The notes below the pieces were generated by a model. The model was not told the origin of the DNA. It ran no database searches and worked only from the letters and a program-made list of their open reading frames with translations. Below are positions 54,412 through 64,000 of a stretch of DNA of 64,000 bases, one piece after another. The position numbers and the translations under genes were made by a program. Where the stretch lies: NCBI GenBank assembly GCA_963676235.1, contig OY781044.1, positions 930,001-994,000 on the forward strand. The letters are read 5' to 3'. The first letter of the stretch is position 1. Every line of letters begins with the position of its first letter. Source of the stretch: JALNYB01 sp963676235 (GTDB lineage Archaea > Thermoplasmatota > Thermoplasmata > Methanomassiliicoccales > Methanomethylophilaceae).

Positions 54412-54696
54412 ATGAACATAGATAATGCAGATCTAAGAAAATGTTCCATGATCTTCAAGGCTCTTTCAGACCCCAACAGACTGAGAATAGTTCTTATGTT
54501 GAAAAATGGAGAGCTATGCGCATGTAAGATATTGGAATTATTCAGCATTACTCAACCAACTTTGTCGCATCACATGAAGACCCTTGTAGATGCAGGCATA
54601 GTCAATGTAGAACAGGTAGGAAAATGGTCACATTATTCTTTGGATTCAGAGGGATGGAAGACCATTCGCATGTTTTTGGATGAATTGGGTGTTTGA
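54412..54696 (+). CDS. ArsR/SmtB-family metal-sensing repressor
   Basis: A 94-residue winged-helix protein. FKALSDPNRLRIVLML is the ArsR signature, ELCACKIL carries Cys36 and Cys38 in the alpha-3 arsenite-type site, and QPTLSHHMKTL is the recognition helix. It should repress its own operon and release DNA on binding As(III), Sb(III) or a soft metal. Three genes follow it closely. Confidence 0.9.
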   Translation: MNIDNADLRKCSMIFKALSDPNRLRIVLMLKNGELCACKILELFSITQPTLSHHMKTLVDAGIVNVEQVGKWSHYSLDSEGWKTIRMFLDELGV

Positions 54697-54698
54697 AC

Positions 54699-55718
54699 AT
54701 GTCGGCATGGGATTTCTTTCAAGATCAGATCCTCGGTATGCATTGGATAAACGATCTCGTAGGTTCTCTGCTGACATTTCTCGGAGTAGATATCACCACA
54801 AGAATCGGCGGAAGTCTTCAGTTCTTTATTTACGATTGTACCAAGATAGTGATTCTTCTGGTAGTATTGATCTACATCATATCTTATATCCAATCATATT
54901 TCCCACCGGAACGTACTAAGCAGATATTGGGAAACATAAAGGGAATATGGGCCAATTTCATAGGTGCCATCTTAGGAACATTGACACCGTTCTGCAGTTG
55001 TTCTTCTATACCTATATTCATAGGTTTTACCAAAGCAGGATTGCCGTTGGGAGTAACATTCTCGTTTCTGATATCATCTCCATTGGTGGATATGGGAGCA
55101 TTGGTGATTCTGATGGGTATATTCGGGTTCAATGTTGCTGTTGCATATGTGATAGTGGGAATACTTCTTGCAGTTGCCGGCGGTTCTATAATCCAGAGAT
55201 TGGGGATGGAGGATCAGATCGAGGAGTTTGCGCGTCCAGAGGCATGTTCATGTGAAGGAGGAAACTGTTCTGCAGATGGAAAATATGTGCCCGCCGAAGA
55301 CATAGATCGTAGAAATTATGCCTGGACGCAAGTAAAATTCACGCTTAAGAAGGTCTTTCCATATCTATTGCTGGGTGTATTCATAGGTGCGTTGATTCAC
55401 AATTGGATCCCCACAGATGTAATTCAGGCAATATTGGGTCAGGAGAATCCGTTCTCTGTAATAATCGCAACGTTGCTGGGTGCTCCGGTATATGCAGATA
55501 TATTCGGAACCATCCCGATAGCTGAAGCGTTATTCGATAAAGGTGTCGAGGTCGGTACGATCTTGGCATTCATGATGTCCGTTACTACATTATCCATTCC
55601 GTCTTTGGTATTATTGAAGACAGTAGTTAAGAAAAAATTACTGGAAACATTCATACTGATTGTATTGATTGGAATAATTGTAATCGGATATCTGTTCAAC
55701 TTTTTAATGATGTTATGA
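54699..55718 (+). CDS. ArsP/DUF318-family membrane permease (COG0701)
   Basis: A 339-residue protein with eight or so membrane segments. TPFCSCSSIPIFIG is the family signature, repeated in looser form later (LGAPVYADIFGTIPIAEAL). The central loop has a Cys-rich patch, CSCEGGNCS, near residue 185. Characterised relatives export methylarsenite; others are linked to other metalloids. ATG 54699 lies 2 bases after arsR, with GGGTG upstream. Confidence 0.88.
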   Translation: MSAWDFFQDQILGMHWINDLVGSLLTFLGVDITTRIGGSLQFFIYDCTKIVILLVVLIYIISYIQSYFPPERTKQILGNIKGIWANFIGAILGTLTPFCSCSSIPIFIGFTKAGLPLGVTFSFLISSPLVDMGALVILMGIFGFNVAVAYVIVGILLAVAGGSIIQRLGMEDQIEEFARPEACSCEGGNCSADGKYVPAEDIDRRNYAWTQVKFTLKKVFPYLLLGVFIGALIHNWIPTDVIQAILGQENPFSVIIATLLGAPVYADIFGTIPIAEALFDKGVEVGTILAFMMSVTTLSIPSLVLLKTVVKKKLLETFILIVLIGIIVIGYLFNFLMML

Positions 55719-55727
55719 GGTGATAAT

Positions 55728-56033
55728 ATGGGATTATTCAAAAAAGAAAACAAGGAAGATAAGAAAGAGCAAGCATCTGAAAATGAGGCTTATTTGAAGG
55801 TATTGGGCGGAGGATGTGCCAAATGTAATGAACTCGAGGCGAATGCAAAGAAAGCCTTGGAGCAACTTGGAATGCCGATCGAGATCCAGCACGTAAGAGA
55901 CATGCGCGACATCGCATCATACGGTGTAATGTTAACGCCAGCATTGGTTCTCGGGAAGAAGGCATTTTCTCCCGGAAAGATACTATCTGTCAATGAGATA
56001 GTTGAATTATTGAACAAGAACAAAAAGGAGTGA
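55728..56033 (+). CDS. Small thioredoxin-like protein (redox-active disulfide protein 2 type)
   Basis: A 101-residue protein. After a charged Lys/Glu-rich leader of about 20 residues comes YLKVLGGGCAKCNEL with the active CxxC at 30-33, and a cis-Pro region MLTPALVLG. This TM0996/MTH895-type fold often sits with COG0701 permeases and may reduce substrate or load the transporter. GAGGTGAT lies just before its ATG. Confidence 0.85.
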   Translation: MGLFKKENKEDKKEQASENEAYLKVLGGGCAKCNELEANAKKALEQLGMPIEIQHVRDMRDIASYGVMLTPALVLGKKAFSPGKILSVNEIVELLNKNKKE

Positions 56034-56038
56034 GAAAT

Positions 56039-56374
56039 ATGAGAATGTTAGCAGAGTTCTATCCAGAATTCACAAATAAATTGGATGAGATAGATGCAAT
56101 GTATGCGAAGGATATGCCGATTGATGAGAAAACGTATCAGTTCATCTGTTTGGCATTGTCAATCAAAGGACGCAGTGCACCATGTGTAAGAAAGCATTTC
56201 AAAGGTGCTTTGGCTGCTGGAGCGACAGTTGAGGAAGTAAGTTATATCTTGGCGTTGACAATGCGTGAAGCCGCGGGTGCAGATGATTGTTGGACTCATG
56301 ATGTGTTAAAAGATTGGCAGGAGATAATCTCAGGCGGTCCGCAGTCGTCAAAAAGTTGTTGCTGTCAAAAATGA
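56039..56374 (+). CDS. Carboxymuconolactone decarboxylase (AhpD-like) family protein with Cys-rich tail
   Basis: A 111-residue alpha-helical protein with the AhpD-type motif APCVRKHFKGALAAGATVEEV (Cys49, His53). The C-terminus is KSCCCQK, a trio of cysteines suited to binding a soft metal(loid). AAGGAG precedes the ATG at 56039. Last gene of the arsR operon; it may supply thiol redox chemistry for arsenical detoxification. Confidence 0.82.
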   Translation: MRMLAEFYPEFTNKLDEIDAMYAKDMPIDEKTYQFICLALSIKGRSAPCVRKHFKGALAAGATVEEVSYILALTMREAAGADDCWTHDVLKDWQEIISGGPQSSKSCCCQK

Positions 56375-56393
56375 AATAAGAGCAATAAAAATG

Positions 56394-56422
56394 AGAATAA
56401 GAAGGAATTCCCTTCTTATTCT
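56394..56422. terminator. Bidirectional terminator between the arsR operon and alaS
   Basis: Perfect 12-base arms AGAATAAGAAGG/CCTTCTTATTCT with a 5-base loop lie between the convergent stops (56374 and 56432). Confidence 0.65.
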
Positions 56423-56431
56423 CTAAATTAT

Positions 56432-58207
56432 TTAGAATTTACCGATGACAGCCTTTATACGTCTGACGCCGGCCGCAGAGCTTTCTTCTTTTAGGATCTT
56501 AAATCCTTCAAGTTCTCCAGTATGTGTCACGTGAGGTCCACCGCATAGTTCGCTGGAAATGTCTCCGATGGAGTATACTTTGACGATCTCTCCGTACTTG
56601 CTCTCGAATACTCCGATGGCACCTGATGTTTTCGCTTCATCATGGTTCATTTCTTTGCATATGACTGGTATATCTGCTTTGATAGCATCATTTACATAGT
56701 CTTCAAGGGCTTTGAGTTCTTCAGAAGTTAGTTTCCTGTCGAAGTTGAAGTCGAATCTTAATCTTTCGGCTGTAATGTTGCTTCCTTTTTGCCTGATATC
56801 AGGATCGACAAGATTCCTGAGTGCAGCATTCAGAAGGTGTGTAGCGGTGTGCAGCTTTGTGGTCTCCTCGCTATTATCCGCAAGTCCGCCTTTGAAGATC
56901 TGGTCTGCTCCAGCTCTGGATTTGTCTTGATGTTCTTTGAATCTGCTGTTGAAATCATTCAGATCTACGGTGAGGCCTTTCTCTGCTGCAAGTTCCTGTG
57001 TCAATTCTACAGGGAATCCATATGTATCGTACAGCTGGAAGACGCGTTCTCCATCGAGGACTTTGGAATCTGTGCTCTCTGAGAGCATTTCATCGAATCT
57101 TCTGAGACCTTTTCTAAGTGTTTTGTGGAATTTCTCTTCTTCTGCGGTTATCTGGGAGTAGATGGAATCTTTGTTCTTTTCTAATTCGGAGTATGCTGGA
57201 GAGTATTCATTTACGATGACCTCTGATATTTTTTGCATGTTGATGCCTTCGATACCGATGTTGGACATGTATCTGCTTGCTCTTCTGATCAGCCTTCTGA
57301 GAATATATCCCTGGCCGATCTTCGCTGGGACCACACCGTCCCCGAGCATGAATGTTGCAGCCCTCAGATGATCGGATATGATCCTGAATGCTTTGATATC
57401 ATCAGAATATTTTTTTCCTGACAGTTCTTCCAGTTTTTTGATGATCCCGGTGAAAAGCGAAGTATCATAAACAGTCTCAACGCCATTGACGATACGTAGT
57501 GCTCTCTCCAGTCCCATTCCGGTATCGACGTTCTGTTGTTTCAAAGGTGTGAATTTTCCGTCATTATCTTTGAAGTACTGCATGAACACATTATTCCAGA
57601 TCTCAGTGTATTTCCCGCAGTGACATGAAGGTCCGCAGTCCGGACCGCATTTTTTTCTTCCGTCATCGTAGAATATCTCAGTGTCTGGGCCGCATGGTCC
57701 AGTTTGTCCTGCAGGTCCCCACCAATTATCATTTCTTCCATAGAAGAATATCTGATCATCCTTGAATCCGTGTGATTTCCATAATTCTGCCGTTTCTATG
57801 TCTTTAGGAATATCTCCTTCGCCTGCAAATGCGGTGACGGCTAGATGATCAATCGGAATCTTCAGTACCGTCTGCAGAAGATCAAAGCTGAATTCGATAG
57901 ATTCTTTCTTGAAATAATCCCCTAATGACCAGTTTCCGAGCATTTCGAAGAAGGTGAGATGACTTGCATCTCCAACTTCATCAATATCTCCTGTCCTGAT
58001 GCATTTCTGGAAGTCGCAAAGTCTTTTTCCTTCGGGGTGTTTCTCACCTAAAAGATATGGGACCAAAGGATGCATCCCTGCTGTTGTGAATAGGACCGTA
58101 GGGTCGTTCTCGGGTATGAGTGAGGCCGATCTGATCTGTTTGTGGCCTCTTGCTATGAAGAAATTAACGTATGCTTCTCTAAGTTCTTGAGCGTCCATCT
58201 TGTACAC
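56432..58207 (-). CDS. alaS: Alanyl-tRNA synthetase, short form lacking the C-terminal domain
   Basis: 591 residues against about 870-920 in typical enzymes. The class II core is intact (FTTAGMHPLVPYLL, FFEMLGNWS, VDTGMGLERA), with a Cys-rich insert CGPDCGPSCHCG. The editing domain keeps its zinc site: HTATH and CGGPH. The protein stops after SSAAGVRRIKAVIG, so the oligomerising C-Ala/DHHA1 domain is absent. It looks closer to short bacterial-type AlaRS than to the archaeal enzyme. ATG 58198 (MDAQEL) is an alternative start. Confidence 0.9.
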   Translation of the reverse strand: MYKMDAQELREAYVNFFIARGHKQIRSASLIPENDPTVLFTTAGMHPLVPYLLGEKHPEGKRLCDFQKCIRTGDIDEVGDASHLTFFEMLGNWSLGDYFKKESIEFSFDLLQTVLKIPIDHLAVTAFAGEGDIPKDIETAELWKSHGFKDDQIFFYGRNDNWWGPAGQTGPCGPDTEIFYDDGRKKCGPDCGPSCHCGKYTEIWNNVFMQYFKDNDGKFTPLKQQNVDTGMGLERALRIVNGVETVYDTSLFTGIIKKLEELSGKKYSDDIKAFRIISDHLRAATFMLGDGVVPAKIGQGYILRRLIRRASRYMSNIGIEGINMQKISEVIVNEYSPAYSELEKNKDSIYSQITAEEEKFHKTLRKGLRRFDEMLSESTDSKVLDGERVFQLYDTYGFPVELTQELAAEKGLTVDLNDFNSRFKEHQDKSRAGADQIFKGGLADNSEETTKLHTATHLLNAALRNLVDPDIRQKGSNITAERLRFDFNFDRKLTSEELKALEDYVNDAIKADIPVICKEMNHDEAKTSGAIGVFESKYGEIVKVYSIGDISSELCGGPHVTHTGELEGFKILKEESSAAGVRRIKAVIGKF

Positions 58208-58272
58208 TCCAATATCTGTGTGATATTCTTATCATTTATATACACTCTGGATGTGTGCGCCATTCAAAGGTG

Positions 58273-59511
58273 TTAATCAGATTTGGACGCTTCGTAGAGT
58301 GCGTCTGTGACCATGCCGTCAAATACGACGATCTTCTTTTTTTCAGATTCCAATATCTTTGAGGGCAGGTGTCCTATTTCTTTCACCACTATTGTATTGC
58401 AATCACCAAGAGCACGGATGATGCTTCCTATATGATCTCTATGGGCAGTGCCTGAGACTTCTGTTGCGGTGTTTATTTCAACAGTACGAAGATATTTCGG
58501 CCCATCTTTATCGGTCGAATAGATCCTGAATTTAGTAGCATTACCAAAACCAGAGTCTACCATCTGACCGTCATTCGATGCCACAGCGATGTTAGTTCCG
58601 TTGTTGGTGTTAATTGATAAAGGTTCCGATACAGGTCCACAACCTGATTTGCAGTTTCCGAAATGAAGGAATTCTGCGGAGCGATCTTTGTCGAGAAGTC
58701 CTATCGCATCTGCGCGACATTGTTTGCAGTGACGCATCATCTTTGCATCTATCGAACACTCGTCCATCAATGTTTTTCTTTCTTCAGATGTCGGTGCACG
58801 CATGTTGCTGAATTTGGTGCCTTCTACGGGTATCAGCGGAAGGATGTTGATTATATATGCTCCAAGGCTTTTGACCTTCTTCACGAGTTCAGGAATGTGC
58901 TTGTCGTTGACACCAGGGACCATCACAACATTCACTTTCACAAGCATTCCGAGATCTGCTGCGAGTTTTATTCCTTCCAGTTGTTTTTTCATTAGGATCT
59001 CTGCGCCATCCTTGCCGGTATGTTTGACTCCTTCCCAGATAACCATGTCATAGATCTTTTCTCCTATCTGAGGATCACATGCATTCATAGTTACCGTAAG
59101 GAATCTCACGCCCAGATCATAAAGTCTCTTTACTTCATCTGGAAGTGCCAATCCGTTGGTGGATACGCATAATGTAAGGTCAGGGAATTCTTTCTTTACA
59201 AGTTCTAATGTGCGGAATGTTTCCTCATTTGCCAGAGGATCCCCTGGGCCGGCTATTCCGATGACCTTCAGGTTAGGAACTTTTTCTAAGACTGCGCGTA
59301 TTTTCACTATAGATTGTTCTGGTGTGAGCACCTCACTCGTAACTCCGGGACGGGATTCGTTGCTGCAGTCGAATTTCCTGTTACAGTAATTGCATTGAAT
59401 ATTGCATCTAGGTGCAACGGGAAGATGCATCCTAGCAAAAGTATGGTGGGCTTCTTCATTGTAGCACGGATGAGTTCTCAGCGCTTCTTCCAATTCTTTT
59501 TTTACTGCCAT
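58273..59511 (-). CDS. nifB: Nitrogenase cofactor biosynthesis protein NifB
   Basis: A 412-residue protein. HPCYNEEAHHTFARMHLPVAP followed by CNIQCNYCNRKFDC and NESRPGVTS is diagnostic of NifB, the radical SAM enzyme that builds the carbide-containing 8Fe core of FeMo-co. Residues about 300-412 form a fused NifX/NafY-like domain (IAVASNDGQMVDSGFGNATKF). No other nif gene is in the window. Confidence 0.92.
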   Translation of the reverse strand: MAVKKELEEALRTHPCYNEEAHHTFARMHLPVAPRCNIQCNYCNRKFDCSNESRPGVTSEVLTPEQSIVKIRAVLEKVPNLKVIGIAGPGDPLANEETFRTLELVKKEFPDLTLCVSTNGLALPDEVKRLYDLGVRFLTVTMNACDPQIGEKIYDMVIWEGVKHTGKDGAEILMKKQLEGIKLAADLGMLVKVNVVMVPGVNDKHIPELVKKVKSLGAYIINILPLIPVEGTKFSNMRAPTSEERKTLMDECSIDAKMMRHCKQCRADAIGLLDKDRSAEFLHFGNCKSGCGPVSEPLSINTNNGTNIAVASNDGQMVDSGFGNATKFRIYSTDKDGPKYLRTVEINTATEVSGTAHRDHIGSIIRALGDCNTIVVKEIGHLPSKILESEKKKIVVFDGMVTDALYEASKSD

Positions 59512-59572
59512 CGAACTGTAATATACTTTCGATTATATTATCAGTAGTAAATGCACGATAATGAATACTCTA

Positions 59573-59592
59573 TACTATTACCTATAATAAGA
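59573..59592 (+). promoter_or_regulatory. Promoter element of the UPF0216 gene matching the rpl44e palindrome
   Basis: TACTATTA-CCTA-TAATAAGA lies 24-43 bases upstream of the ATG. Its first 17 bases are identical to the palindrome at 600-619. CTATAATA could act as the TATA box. Confidence 0.4.
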
Positions 59593-59615
59593 GGGATTTC
59601 AAACAGGAGATAAAA

Positions 59616-60017
59616 ATGTCAGACGATTCAATGAATGTTGAAGGGATTATCGCGGATATGAACAGTAATATGCCAATCAATCGCAGGTCTTTATTGGATT
59701 ATCTGGAGAATGGGGATCTCACATATGCGACAAGAAAAGGAATCAATGGTACGTTCGATCGATTTGAATTGGATTATTTGGCTGGAATATGTAATGAGAT
59801 TGAAAAGATGAGATTTAGATTGCCGATATTCGTTAGTACTGATTCATCATCATCAAATGGCGCGTGGAAAGTCGAAGGAATAATCGAAGCGGGAGTGGTT
59901 GCAAGGATTCTTGGGAAGAAGTTGTACCGTGAAGATTATGTACGACTACACTATCCAGACCTTGTAGAATTAAGAAAATTATTGCCTAATCTGGTGATTA
60001 TTTTGTTTCTTCCATGA
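59616..60017 (+). CDS. UPF0216 (DUF61) family protein
   Basis: A 133-residue archaeal protein of unknown function. NSNMPINRRSLLDYLE, MRFRLPIFVSTD, VVARILGKKL and HYPDLVELRKLLPN match the family pattern. GGAG lies 8 bases upstream of the ATG. It sits directly upstream of the 23S promoter, and its 3' end is about 25 bases from the TATA box. Confidence 0.8.
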   Translation: MSDDSMNVEGIIADMNSNMPINRRSLLDYLENGDLTYATRKGINGTFDRFELDYLAGICNEIEKMRFRLPIFVSTDSSSSNGAWKVEGIIEAGVVARILGKKLYREDYVRLHYPDLVELRKLLPNLVIILFLP

Positions 60018-60041
60018 TGTGCCTGTGTATGGGTTGAAAAA

Positions 60042-60068
60042 CTTTATATACAGTTCCTGTTTACAGGA
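60042..60068 (+). promoter_or_regulatory. 23S rRNA promoter with TCCTG/CAGGA repeat
   Basis: TTGAAAAAC followed by TTTATATA, then TCCTGT-TT-ACAGGA (60055-60068), just ahead of the expected start near 60072. It closely matches the 16S P2 promoter. Confidence 0.62.
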
Positions 60069-60357
60069 TTTTGTGCGATGTGAAGCATCGTGTGGTTTGT
60101 GAGATTTACTCGCAAATTATTGCGGTGCGAACATTGTTCGTAACGCTAATTCCTGGCGCAACAGTAGTTGTTAAATACTACTTATGCCTCGGGAGTATTC
60201 ACCGAACTGGGCGATTGCCTGGTTCAATGAAATTCATGCACCCGAACAGAGGTCCTGTTTCGGGGAAGAGGTCGAGGGCTCCGTATATGGAGGATGAGAA
60301 CGGATAAAGCCCAATGAAAACCGATCATACGCAACCTGGACGTGTGCTAGATCATAC
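60069..60357 (+). other. 23S leader with processing stem, 5' arms
   Basis: About 290 bases without a real gene. A hairpin CGATG/CATCG lies near 60076-60089. Two segments pair with the far side of 23S: CATACGCAACCTG (60326-60338) with 63291-63303, and TGCTAGATCAT (60345-60355) with 63274-63284 (one G-U). The internal loop between them is the likely endonuclease site. Confidence 0.7.
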
Positions 60358-63272
<2,915 letters not shown>

Positions 63273-63273
63273 T

Positions 63274-63303
63274 ATGGTCTAGCAGTTAAACAGGTTGCGT
63301 ATG
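63274..63303 (+). other. 23S processing stem, 3' arms
   Basis: ATGGTCTAGCA (63274-63284) and CAGGTTGCGTATG (63291-63303) pair with the leader arms at 60345-60355 and 60326-60338. No 5S rRNA follows; the next 80 bases are AT-rich and contain the promoter of the next gene. Confidence 0.72.
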
Positions 63304-63381
63304 AAAAGTCTCATCCTCCAAATTGTATTTTATTGAATTTTTATCGTATATGTTATATATTTTCAACAATTAACTTTGTTG

Positions 63382-64000
63382 ATGGTAATATATTCCATAA
63401 AGTCAACTGTGCAGTTCGATTCTAATATTTTTTTAATAATTGGAAATAGAACTATACTTATTGACACCGGATCCGGATATGGATCTGAAAAAATAATTCA
63501 AAATATACGAAATGCACTGGATGGACGGAGTCTCGATTCCGTTATCCTCACGCATTGTCATTTTGATCACATAGGCGGTCTTAATAAGATTATTGAGACG
63601 TTTGGTTGTAAAGCATTTGCAGGCGGGGATGCTACCTATATCAGGTATGCAGATCCCGTAGTAACCCTTTATGAAGATTTTGAGGGAGAATTATCACCTA
63701 CGGATGTAGAAGAGCTTTCAGATGGAACTATAATGGATATAGGGGAACACAGGTTGCGCGTAATAAATACGCCTGGTCATACGGCAGGAAGTATTAGTCT
63801 ATATGATGAAGTCACATCCTCTTTATTTTCAGGGGATACAGTCTTTAACAACGGTATCGGTCGTACCGATATGCCATCCGGTTCTAGTTCAGATATGCAA
63901 AATTCGTTTCAAAAGCTTAGTAACATAGATATAAAAACACTGTATCCAGGACATGGGCCTAGTGCCTTTGGTAATGGAAACGAATCGGTAAGATACGGAA
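63382..64000 (+). CDS. Metallo-beta-lactamase-fold hydrolase (cut by window edge)
   Basis: I translated 206 codons from ATG 63382 to the edge. The start MVIYSIKSTVQFDSNIFLI leads to TILIDTGSG, the zinc motif THCHFDHIGG (HxHxDH with Cys in between), TPGHTAGS, FSGDTVF and PGHGP, the full metal-ligand series of glyoxalase II-like enzymes. Substrate unknown. TATATATTTT lies about 30 bases upstream, and CAACAA/TTGTTG arms overlap the region before the ATG. The C-terminal end is beyond base 64000. Confidence 0.85.
   Translation, partial: MVIYSIKSTVQFDSNIFLIIGNRTILIDTGSGYGSEKIIQNIRNALDGRSLDSVILTHCHFDHIGGLNKIIETFGCKAFAGGDATYIRYADPVVTLYEDFEGELSPTDVEELSDGTIMDIGEHRLRVINTPGHTAGSISLYDEVTSSLFSGDTVFNNGIGRTDMPSGSSSDMQNSFQKLSNIDIKTLYPGHGPSAFGNGNESVRYG

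Noticed and set aside
63304..63381. Possible 5S rRNA or tRNA after 23S
   Set aside because: Only about 80 AT-rich bases before the next gene; no 5S or cloverleaf sequence. 5S is presumably elsewhere, as in other Thermoplasmata.

Overview
The window comes from a methanogenic archaeon of the Thermoplasmata, most likely the order Methanomassiliicoccales. The grounds are: 16S and 23S rRNA genes that are unlinked (about 25 kb apart here); archaeal information-processing genes throughout (exosome, proteasome, SRP19, aIF2, archaeal TyrRS); an HdrA/MvhDGA hydrogenase-heterodisulfide reductase module of methanogens; and an absence of TAG stop codons. I read the stop of every intact gene: 59 of 59 end in TAA or TGA, none in TAG. 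This fits a pyrrolysine-decoding genome. Base composition is moderately AT-rich. The genus is not determinable from what I can see.

Layout, left to right. 1-2.0 kb: rpl44e-rps27e-aIF2alpha (cut by the left edge), rpiA and a creatininase-family amidohydrolase. 2.1-9.0 kb: a diphthamide-type ATP pyrophosphatase, a copper ATPase with its chaperone, and a 1244-residue helicase-nuclease of a type linked to phage defence. 9.1-12.7 kb: a FlK-like thioesterase, an unknown zinc protein and two membrane transporters. 12.8-17.0 kb: TyrRS, a DHH phosphoesterase and an ABC exporter pair. 17.1-22.7 kb: the archaeal exosome/proteasome superoperon (RING-like membrane protein, rnp2, psmA, SBDS, rrp4, rrp41, rrp42, rpl37ae, rpoP, pcc1, prefoldin beta). 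23.1-29.3 kb: hdrA-mvhD-mvhG-mvhA, the hydrogen-uptake side of the electron-bifurcating complex; hdrBC are not here. 29.3-33.3 kb: two phosphoesterases, the NAD(P)HX repair enzyme, SRP19 and rps8e.

33.4-36.1 kb: tRNA-Ser, the 16S rRNA with tandem promoters and a processing stem, and tRNA-Gln. 36.1-39.7 kb: a TRAM-type methylthiotransferase, aIF2beta-TRAM and CTP synthase. 40.0-45.0 kb: the str operon (rps12, rps7, aEF2, aEF1A, rps10). 45.1-53.1 kb: ilvD and a six-gene aro operon covering the archaeal route to chorismate, with a fused aroD-aroE. 53.2-56.4 kb is the accessory part: tRNA-Ala, a tyrosine recombinase relic that ends inside the tRNA gene and carries one in-frame TAG, an AT-rich orphan ORF, and an ArsR-permease-thioredoxin-CMD metal(loid) cassette behind palindromic operators. 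56.4-60.0 kb: a short AlaRS, NifB and a UPF0216 protein. 60.0-63.3 kb: the 23S rRNA with its own promoter and processing stem. 63.4-64.0 kb: a metallo-beta-lactamase-fold hydrolase cut by the right edge.

The observations most worth a second look are: a near-identical promoter plus inverted repeat at the two unlinked rRNA genes; the amber codon in the recombinase relic against a TAG-free background; the doubled HdrA; the C-terminally truncated AlaRS; NifB in this lineage; and an RING-CH-like membrane protein at the head of the proteasome operon.
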